The notes below the pieces were generated by a model. It was not told the DNA's origin. It saw only the letters and a list, made by a program, of their open reading frames with translations, and did no database searches. A stretch of DNA of 64,000 nt, taken from Myxococcales bacterium. Lineage in GTDB: Bacteria; Myxococcota_A; Polyangia; Nannocystales; Nannocystaceae. Within the stretch, counting starts at the first letter, position 1. Each line of letters starts with the position of its first letter. The stretch spans positions 186,001-250,000 of the forward strand of contig JACKDW010000012.1 of NCBI GenBank assembly GCA_020633295.1. Reading direction: 5' to 3'. The position numbers and the translations under genes were made by a program. This document shows positions 49,830-55,143 of the stretch, piece by piece.

Positions 49830-50783
49830 TCACACGCGTCGAAACACGTGCAGCACGCCGCGGCGCATGGCCTCGTCGATGACGGCGGGCAGCGACTCGA
49901 GCGTGAAGCGGTCGTCGCCGCGCTCGCCGGTCGCGTGGTTGATGAGACAGACGCCCGCGTCGATGACCCGCAGCGTCTCGGCGTGCACGACGCACTCGAA
50001 GCGGCGCTGCTTGAAGCGAAACTGCACCACCTTCTCGCCGCGGCGCACGTTGTCGCGGTGATCGAGCAGCTCGGCGCCCGAGACCGCGAGCGCGGCCTTG
50101 GCCGCCGTGCCGAAGTCACGACGCGCGAGCACGCGACGGCCGTGCGCGTGACGCTCGGCCTCGTTGTACAGCTCCAGCAGCCGACGCTGCTCGGCCGCGC
50201 GCGCGCGCTCCTCGGCCTCGAGCTCGGCCATGAGCGCCGCCTCGGCCGCGCGCGCCTCCTCGGCCGCGCGGCGCTGCGTGAGCCACACGAACGCGAGCTG
50301 CAGCGCCGGCGTCACGCCGGCGATGTCGTCGATCGAGTCCTTTCGGTCCTGCCAGGCCTCGAGCACCTCCTGCTCCGGTCCCTGCGGGAATTCCTGTCGC
50401 ACGTAGATCAGGCGCGCGTCGGCGCGACGCACCGCGAGCGCGCGCGCGAAGCGATCGAGGCCGGGCTCGGCGAGCCAGACCTGCTCGGTCTGCTCGAACA
50501 CCGCGCGCGGATCGACGCGCACGGCCGCCTGATCCGCGATCATGCGATCGCCGACGAGGTAGCCGCGCACGACCTCGCGACCGCGCTCGTAGTCAAGATC
50601 GAGCGCGTCCGCCTCGACCCAGCGCGCGTTGCGACCGCCGCCGAGCGAGAAGCGATGCCAGCCGAGCTCGGGCGGCAGCGCGCCGCGGATCGTCAAGCGC
50701 CGCGCGCGGTCGAAGATCGTGCGCCCGCCCAGCCACGGCAGGACGCGCTCATCGTGGGTCGCGAGTAGCTGATTCCAGGACAT
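49830..50783 (-). CDS. Uncharacterised coiled-coil protein of the TROVE-Ubl operon
   Basis: 317 aa from ATG 50783; a longer open frame exists, but only this start has operon-type spacing. Residues 1-165 form a mixed domain (RTIFDRARRLTIRGALPPEL, RWVEADALDLDYERGREVV, RADARLIYVRQEFPQGPEQ). 170-215 is an Ala/Glu/Arg coiled coil. 216-317 is a compact C-terminal domain: GRRVLARRDFGTAAKAALAV, EKVVQFRFKQRRFECVVHAE, TLRVIDAGVCLINHATGERG, TLESLPAVIDEAMRRGVLHV. Cys264 and Cys279 are candidates for catalysis; the G-V-C-L followed by a helix is loosely like the E2 active-site region. An E2-like or scaffold role is a hypothesis. I recall similar proteins of unknown function in other phyla but cannot name the family. 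Confidence 0.75.
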   Translation of the reverse strand: MSWNQLLATHDERVLPWLGGRTIFDRARRLTIRGALPPELGWHRFSLGGGRNARWVEADALDLDYERGREVVRGYLVGDRMIADQAAVRVDPRAVFEQTEQVWLAEPGLDRFARALAVRRADARLIYVRQEFPQGPEQEVLEAWQDRKDSIDDIAGVTPALQLAFVWLTQRRAAEEARAAEAALMAELEAEERARAAEQRRLLELYNEAERHAHGRRVLARRDFGTAAKAALAVSGAELLDHRDNVRRGEKVVQFRFKQRRFECVVHAETLRVIDAGVCLINHATGERGDDRFTLESLPAVIDEAMRRGVLHVFRRV

Positions 50784-50835
50784 CTCAATCACCTGCTCGT
50801 AAAGACAGCAACACCCGTGCCAGGCCGCAGCAGCA

Positions 50836-50863
50836 GCGCCCCCGCTCCGAGGAGCGGGGGCGC
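50836..50863 (-). other. Perfect intercistronic hairpin between TROVE and 317-aa genes
   Basis: GCGCCCCCGCTCC and GGAGCGGGGGCGC, 12-13 paired bases around a 2-4 base loop, in the 95-base gap. There is no T-tract on either side, so an mRNA-stabilising or processing element (setting different levels of TROVE protein and the rest) is more likely than a full terminator. Confidence 0.55.
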
Positions 50864-50878
50864 CCGGTGAACGCCGGC

Positions 50879-52768
50879 TCACGCCGCCCAGACGGGCTTG
50901 AGCAGCAGCGGCGTCTTGAGGATGGTCTCGACCAGCGAGTCGCGCGGCTTCGCGGCCGCCTGGTTCGCGCGCGCGCCGACCGGGGTCGAGGCGATCAGGC
51001 GGCGGAGCGTGCGGCTCACCGCGTAGGCGTCGCTGAACATGTCCTCCTCGATGCGGAAGCACGGGATCGCCAGGTTGCGGGCGGTGTCCTCGACGGCGCG
51101 GTTGCTGGCGAAGCCAGCGGGCGCGACGTAGAGGAAGCCGAAGGCCACCGGGTCGAGCCCCGAGGACTTCACGGCCTCGGTGAAGGTGCCGTACTGCTGC
51201 TGGTCACCCACGAAGATGAACAGCGCGTCCTCGTCCGGCCCCTTGGGGTGACGCACGAACACGTCGCGGATCGCCGCGCCGTGGTTCGTCCCGCCGCCCG
51301 CGCGGAAGCCCTTGAAGGCGTGCTCCACGCCCTTGGCGGACGGGTGGCGGATCGTCACCTCACGCGCCGAGGTGTTGAACACCGCGACGGTGAGCTTGTC
51401 GAGCGGGAAGCCCTGGAGGAACTTGGTGAGGTACCCCTTCGCCTTCTCGATCGCGTGACCCATGGAGGCCGAGATGTCGACCGCGACGTAGACCCGAAGC
51501 CCGCGCACGTCCTCGGCGACCGCCTTCTTGAGCGCGTTGTCGGCCGCGTCCTGCAGCTTCTCGGCGACCTTCTTGCCGCGTACGCGCTCGGCGATGTGCG
51601 CCGCACGCTGGTCCTCGGCCTTCTCCGTCGCCGCGATCCAGCGCTCGCTGACGCAGGGGACATCGAGCAGGTCGAGGTCCTCGAGCGTCGGCGTCAGGAT
51701 GATCAGGTCCGAGTCGGAGAGGCAGCCGGCCTCCACCGCCGCGGCCACGATCGCCCGCGTCAGCCCGATCTCTGCGGGCAGGAGGCCCACGAGACGCTTG
51801 TAGTTCGGGCGGGTCTGCACGATCCGCTCGCAGATCTGCGCCTCGCTGAGGCCGATCCACGACTCCGCCGCCACGACCGCCGCGCCGATCGAGATCGAGC
51901 GGCGGCCGTCGTCGGACTGCTTCTGCTTCCAGCGCAGCAGCTCGAAGAAGCGCGGCGTGAGCGGCTTGTAGCCGACGCGACGCGCCAGCTTCATGACCGT
52001 GGTCTTGAAGCCCGCGCGCATGAGCCCCTGCAGCAAGCGGGGGTTCTGCTCGCGGTGGCGGAGCCAGCGGGTCACGGCCTTGTGGTAGCGACCCATGGGC
52101 GGCTTGCGAGCCGAGCGGCCGAAGCCGAGCGCGCGGTTGAGCCGCGCGACGCCCGGGAGCGCGAGCAGGTCGCCCACGCGCAGCAGCAGCTTCGGGTTGA
52201 GGTCTCGGCTGTCGCGACGACGCAGGAGGCACATCGCCTCGCCGACGGCGCGGAAGTCGTCGTCGTGGAACAGCAGCTCGCCGTCCTCGACGACCGGGTC
52301 GCCGCAGCGGCTCTGCACGAGCATCAAGGCCGCGAGCGCGACCTTGAGGTCCCGGTGCTCCTGCACGAAGGACCACGACGCCCAGCGCGCCGCGAACTCG
52401 TTGTCGAGCTTCCAGACCTCCACGATCTGGCTGTACAGCCAGGTCGCGGCCTCCGGGAACAGGCCCGGCGCGCGGTACTCCGCGACCGTCTGCCCGTGGA
52501 CCGTGACGCGCCCGTCGCCCTCCAGCTTACCGACGCGGGTCTGCACCGTCTTGCGCTTGCGCGGCCCGCCCTTGTCGAGGCGGTAGACGACGTCCTCGCG
52601 GCGCGTCGCCGGGTGCCAGCGCACGCCGATCAGCGAGCCGCGATCGCGCGTGACGATGCCGGGGCGGTTGTGCACGATGTGGTCGTTGAAGGTCAGCAGC
52701 GTCTCGATGATGCGCTCGGCCGGACCCAGTGACTCGACGCGCTGCGGGTTCAGGATGTGCTTCGTCAT
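50879..52768 (-). CDS. Ro60/TROVE-like RNA-binding protein with vWA domain
   Basis: 629 aa. Residues 20-420 are helical repeats (FAARWASWSFVQEHRDLKVA, LRRRDSRDLNPKLLLRVGDL, YHKAVTRWLRHREQNPRLLQ, VMKLARRVGYKPLTPRFFEL) of the sort that form the RNA-binding ring of Ro60. 425-600 is a vWA domain with an intact MIDAS: VAVDISASMGHAI (Asp431, Ser433, Ser435), GGGTNHGAA (Thr494) and IFVGDQQQY (Asp522). Ro60 proteins bind misfolded RNAs through the ring and Y RNAs on the outside; bacterial ones tether nucleases. Here the tRNA-like array sits directly upstream, separated by an intrinsic terminator. GGGAG lies 8 bases before the ATG. The TROVE assignment rests on architecture; the N-terminal 100 residues look different from animal Ro60. 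Confidence 0.78.
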   Translation of the reverse strand: MTKHILNPQRVESLGPAERIIETLLTFNDHIVHNRPGIVTRDRGSLIGVRWHPATRREDVVYRLDKGGPRKRKTVQTRVGKLEGDGRVTVHGQTVAEYRAPGLFPEAATWLYSQIVEVWKLDNEFAARWASWSFVQEHRDLKVALAALMLVQSRCGDPVVEDGELLFHDDDFRAVGEAMCLLRRRDSRDLNPKLLLRVGDLLALPGVARLNRALGFGRSARKPPMGRYHKAVTRWLRHREQNPRLLQGLMRAGFKTTVMKLARRVGYKPLTPRFFELLRWKQKQSDDGRRSISIGAAVVAAESWIGLSEAQICERIVQTRPNYKRLVGLLPAEIGLTRAIVAAAVEAGCLSDSDLIILTPTLEDLDLLDVPCVSERWIAATEKAEDQRAAHIAERVRGKKVAEKLQDAADNALKKAVAEDVRGLRVYVAVDISASMGHAIEKAKGYLTKFLQGFPLDKLTVAVFNTSAREVTIRHPSAKGVEHAFKGFRAGGGTNHGAAIRDVFVRHPKGPDEDALFIFVGDQQQYGTFTEAVKSSGLDPVAFGFLYVAPAGFASNRAVEDTARNLAIPCFRIEEDMFSDAYAVSRTLRRLIASTPVGARANQAAAKPRDSLVETILKTPLLLKPVWAA

Positions 52769-52788
52769 GGCGTGTTGCTCCCGTCACG

Positions 52789-52813
52789 AAAAACCCCCGC
52801 GGGGTCGCGGGGG
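52789..52813 (-). terminator. Intrinsic terminator between the RNA array and the TROVE gene
   Basis: Minus strand: 7-bp stem CCCCCGC/GCGGGGG with a 6-base loop, followed directly by TTTTT (complement of 52789-52793). It is 21 bases before the TROVE start codon. It should end most array transcripts, leaving read-through (or regulated antitermination) for the protein genes. Confidence 0.75.
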
Positions 52814-52911
52814 CGAGTGTTGTGGGACTGTTCGCCGCGGGCTCGTCGGCCTGGCCCTCGCGGGCGGCCCGACGTCGCGGGCGAGGGAGAGGTCTCGCTG
52901 CTCGAGTCGAG

Positions 52912-52998
52912 GTACTGGTGTTGTTGCGGCGGGAGTTGAACCCGCGCCTACAGAGTTGCAATCTGTCGCTCTACCGAGTGAGCTTCGCGTGTGAGTAC
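52912..52998 (-). ncRNA. Class I tRNA-like/Y-RNA-like element A (anticodon GCA)
   Basis: Read 5' to 3' on the minus strand: GTACT (52998-52994), loop strand CACAC, GCG (52988-52986), D arm with stem GCTC/GAGC (52983-52968), anticodon arm ACAGA/TCTGT with loop TTGCAAC (52966-52950; anticodon GCA, U33 present), 4-base variable region, T arm GCGGG/CCCGC with loop TTCAACT (52945-52929), CGC (52928-52926), a 9-base A/C-rich strand, and AGTAC (52916-52912). GTACT pairs with AGTAC and GCG with CGC, but the bases between do not pair. The acceptor stem is therefore opened into an internal loop and no 3' CCA is at the end, so charging as a normal tRNA-Cys is unlikely. It is the last element of the array. 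Confidence 0.8.
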
Positions 52999-53020
52999 CG
53001 CGCGCGGAGCAGCGAGGAGT

Positions 53021-53075
53021 GGAGACGGCGGGAGTCGAACCCGATACGCCGCGCTGGCCAGGTGCGCGCGTCCCC
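53021..53075 (-). ncRNA. Class II mini tRNA-like element B (55 nt, no anticodon arm)
   Basis: A 7-bp acceptor-type helix GGGGACG (53075-53069) with CGTCTCC (53027-53021; one G-T pair) encloses one GC hairpin (CGCGC...GCGCG) in place of D and anticodon arms, and a T arm with loop TTCGACT (stem CGGG/CCCG). The coaxial acceptor-T arm is the part of tRNA seen by RNase P, tRNase Z and EF-Tu-like proteins. Its acceptor 5' strand is identical to that of element D. Confidence 0.6.
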
Positions 53076-53124
53076 AGTGTTTGTAGCGGCCAATCGAGGA
53101 AAGGGTTCCCCTGCCCGAGGTGAG

Positions 53125-53212
53125 GTACTGGTTGGTTTGCAGCGGGAGTCGAACCCGCAACCTACAGTTCCCAAAACTGTCGCTCTACCGAGTGAGCTAT
53201 GCGTGTGAGTAC
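53125..53212 (-). ncRNA. Class I tRNA-like/Y-RNA-like element C (anticodon TGG)
   Basis: Minus strand: GTACT (53212-53208), CACAC, GCA (53202-53200), TA, D arm (53197-53182; stem GCTC/GAGC, loop ACTCGGTA), anticodon arm ACAGT/ACTGT with loop TTTGGGA (53180-53164; anticodon TGG, Pro-type), variable AGGTT, T arm GCGGG/CCCGC with loop TTCGACT (53158-53142), TGC, AAACCAACC, AGTAC (53129-53125). Compared with element A, the inner pair has changed from G-C to A-T (GCA/TGC) and the last anticodon-stem pair from A-T to T-A. Both changes keep pairing, which supports the fold. Confidence 0.82.
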
Positions 53213-53233
53213 GTCGGGCTGAGCAGGGGAGAA

Positions 53234-53377
53234 GGGGACGGCAGGAGTCGAACCTGCATCTACGCGTGTACGCTCGAGAGGGTGGGCCAGTCGGTCAAGC
53301 CGCGGGCCCGAGTTCCAGAGCCTGGACAAGGCTGTCAAAGTTGGATGCTTTGTGCTCTACCGTTGAGCTACGTCCCC
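53234..53377 (-). ncRNA. Class II tRNA-like element D with 78-nt insertion
   Basis: Perfect 7-bp acceptor helix GGGGACG (53377-53371) with CGTCCCC (53240-53234), then TA, D arm GCTC/GAGC (53368-53354), anticodon-type arm CAAAG/CTTTG (53352-53336) whose loop CATCCAA lacks U33, and T arm GCAGG/CCTGC with loop TTCGACT (53257-53241). Between the anticodon and T arms (53335-53258) lie 78 extra bases. They start with a small hairpin (AGCCT/AGGCT) and continue with a larger one (GGGCC/GGCCC). No CCA or normal discriminator is encoded. tRNA-finding software would probably miss it or call it a pseudo-tRNA. Confidence 0.7.
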
Positions 53378-53455
53378 AGATTGTGACAGTGGTATGTTGT
53401 GTCTTGGTGCTCCTGAAGGAGATCGGCGAAAAGGGTATCCGCGGCCCGAGGTGAG

Positions 53456-53541
53456 GTACTGTTTGGATTGCAGCGGGAATCGAACCCGCTCCTACAGTTG
53501 AAGAGACTGTCGCTCAACCGATGAGCTATGCGTGTGAGTAC
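53456..53541 (-). ncRNA. Class I tRNA-like/Y-RNA-like element E (anticodon CTT)
   Basis: Minus strand: GTACT (53541-53537), CACAC, GCA, TA, D arm GCTC/GAGC with loop ATCGGTT (53526-53512), anticodon arm ACAGT/ACTGT with loop CTCTTCA (53510-53494; anticodon CTT, Lys-type), variable AGGA, T arm GCGGG/CCCGC with loop TTCGATT (53489-53473), TGC, AATCCAAAC, AGTAC (53460-53456). Same open acceptor design as A and C. CTCACCTCGGGC follows in both E and C, so the flank is part of the repeated unit. Confidence 0.8.
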
Positions 53542-53562
53542 GTCGAGATGAGCCGCGAATGA

Positions 53563-53617
53563 CGGGGCCGTGAGGTTCGAGCCTCGGCGTTTCGGCCTGC
53601 TCCGCGAGCGGGCCCCG
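53563..53617 (-). ncRNA. Possible class II element F (55 nt, diverged)
   Basis: In the position expected for a class II unit before E: CGGGGCC (53617-53611) pairs perfectly with GGCCCCG (53569-53563). Inside are a short GCTC/GAGC hairpin, a GGC/GCC hairpin and a T-like arm GAGG/CCTC with loop close to CTCGAAC. Its length of 55 equals element B. High GC makes chance pairing easy, so this is less certain than A-E. Confidence 0.4.
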
Positions 53618-53738
53618 GCGAGCGTCGCGGGTCTGCGGCGCTCGCCCACTAGCTTTGCAGGCCGCGTGCCAAGGCTGAACTCGCCGATGTTGACGGGCCG
53701 CGCTGCCTCCCGCGCCGTCGACGATCCGGGACACGCGA

Positions 53739-53772
53739 GAGATATCTAGATCTCGATACGTCAGGATATCTC
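53739..53772. promoter_or_regulatory. AT-rich palindrome upstream of the RNA array
   Basis: GAGATATC (53739-53746) and GATATCTC (53765-53772) are perfect arms around 18 bases that contain AGATCT. It lies about 120 bases upstream of the first RNA element, between it and the MBL gene, in otherwise very GC-rich DNA. It probably contains the array promoter and a binding site for a dimeric regulator. No confident -35/-10 pair could be fixed. Confidence 0.5.
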
Positions 53773-53888
53773 AAGCGCAGCGCGCGAATTCGCCCCTCGC
53801 AGCCCGCGATCGCGCCCCGCCACGCGCTGGAGCAGCTCATGGCGGCGCGATGGCGCGACCGGGCATCCCCATCGCGTTCGCGCCGCGC

Positions 53889-54896
53889 TCAGAGGTTGAA
53901 CTGCTGGCCGTCGGCGACCGACAGGACCTCGCGCTCCTTGAGCTCCACGCCCTTGTTGCGCGCGAACTCCAGGACCTCCGTGCGCACGGCGTCGACGACC
54001 TCGTCAGAGGCGGTCGGGTCGTGGTGGATGAGGCCGATACGCGGGATGTCGGTGGCCTTGAGGATCGCCGCCACCCAGCGCGGGTTCCCGTGGCCGAAGC
54101 CGGCGCACATCTTGTAGCGCGCCATCGAGTACTGGCAGTCGACGGCGAGGAAGTCCGCGCCCTTGAGGAAGCGCGCGAGGTCTGCCGTCACCTGGACCTG
54201 CGCCTCGTGATCGGTGAGCAGCACGAAGGAGGCGACCAGGCGCATGTTCGCGTCGAATTCCTCGAAGCGGTACGCGAGCGTGACCTGCGGGTGCACGCAG
54301 CGGAACGCGCGGACGAACAGCACCTTCTCCGGGTCGCGCAGCTTGTCGCCGAACTCGATCTGCTTCAGCTCGCCCTTGACCACGCGGCGGTAGGTCGAGT
54401 GCTTGATCATCGTCCGCTCGTTCTGATGGAAGCAGATGACGTCGTCGGACGACACCTCGGGCGGCGTCGCGTCGACCGTGCCGATCGCCTCGCGGATCTT
54501 CTCGGCGGTGACCGGGAAGCGCGGGATCGAGAATTCGTTCTCGAGCGCCGCGAGCGGCCCGAAGGGCAGGTTGTGGCTGTCCATGTCCACCGGCCCGAAC
54601 AGGTGCTTCTTGATCGAGTTGACGAACATCAGCGGGCACATCGAGAGACCGTTGACGTGATCGTTGTGATAGTGGGTGAACAGCAGGTTGAGGTCCTCGA
54701 CCGCGTTCGGCCCGCGCTCGCTGATGATCTGGCTGCCGAACTCGTAGAACCCCGTGCCCGCGTCGATCACGATGCGCGAGGCCTCGGAGACGCGCGACGA
54801 GCGAATCTCCCAGCACGTGGTGTTGCCGCCGTACCGGGCGACGTCCGGGCGGCACACCGTGATGGAGCCGCGGGTTCCCATGGCACGGACTAGCAT
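53889..54896 (-). CDS. Metallo-beta-lactamase-fold hydrolase (PhnP/RNase Z-like group)
   Basis: About 335 aa from ATG 54896. The opening MGTRGSITVCRPDVARYGGN matches MBL proteins of the COG1235/PhnP-RNase Z-like group. The zinc motif H-x-H-x-D-H is in NLLFTHYHNDHVNGLSM (near 75-80). Further ligands are likely in LAVDCQYS (Asp) and IGLIHHDPTASDEVVD (His). Members hydrolyse phosphodiesters, including cyclic nucleotides, and some process tRNA 3' ends. It is on the same strand as, and directly upstream of, the tRNA-like array (272 bases from element F). A link to processing those RNAs is attractive but unproven. It lacks the obvious long flexible arm of true tRNase Z. Confidence 0.8.
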   Translation of the reverse strand: MLVRAMGTRGSITVCRPDVARYGGNTTCWEIRSSRVSEASRIVIDAGTGFYEFGSQIISERGPNAVEDLNLLFTHYHNDHVNGLSMCPLMFVNSIKKHLFGPVDMDSHNLPFGPLAALENEFSIPRFPVTAEKIREAIGTVDATPPEVSSDDVICFHQNERTMIKHSTYRRVVKGELKQIEFGDKLRDPEKVLFVRAFRCVHPQVTLAYRFEEFDANMRLVASFVLLTDHEAQVQVTADLARFLKGADFLAVDCQYSMARYKMCAGFGHGNPRWVAAILKATDIPRIGLIHHDPTASDEVVDAVRTEVLEFARNKGVELKEREVLSVADGQQFNL

Positions 54897-54906
54897 TCGC
54901 AATGGC

Positions 54907-54912
54907 TATATA
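54907..54912 (-). promoter_or_regulatory. -10-like TATATA before the MBL gene
   Basis: TATATA on the minus strand, 10 bases before ATG 54896 (a TTG at 54902 is nearer). The start would have a very short leader. Confidence 0.35.
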
Positions 54913-55143
54913 ACACAACGGAACGTTTCCAGTCGCGACGGTCACGCGCGCCGCTCCGCGAAACCGCGCCCGCGCGGCTTCGCCAGCGCGCGCCGGGCAG
55001 CATCGCGCGGCGCCGCGGTCACGAGCCCGACCGAGCGCCCCGGCGCGCAGCATCGCTCACGCGACGGACGCGGCGACCCGGCGCGCGTGACCGAAGGTTC
55101 ATGAAGCCCCGCGTCTCCGCTCGCGCGCCGGCGCGCCGACGCG

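Noticed and set aside
48411..50783. A complete PRTRC plasmid cassette
   Set aside because: JAMM and ThiF-like parts are reminiscent, but no ParB-related protein or PRTRC C, E or F homologue is present and no plasmid or integrase gene is nearby.
50784..51062. N-terminal extension of the 317-aa protein to 410 aa
   Set aside because: The extra part reads through the intercistronic hairpin and the end of the TROVE gene, and is Arg/Pro-rich without structure.
52948..53384. Small protein genes inside the tRNA-like array
   Set aside because: Short frames on both strands coincide with the D, anticodon and T arms of the RNA elements and have no ribosome sites.
52912..53617. An ordinary tRNA gene cluster
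   Set aside because: Class I acceptor strands do not pair beyond three bases, class II units lack anticodon arms or U33, no CCA or normal discriminator is placed, and all units adjoin a TROVE gene.
54942..55143. A gene between the MBL and M49 genes
   Set aside because: Frames here are GC-rich overlaps of the M49 3' end without start signals; nothing supports a gene.
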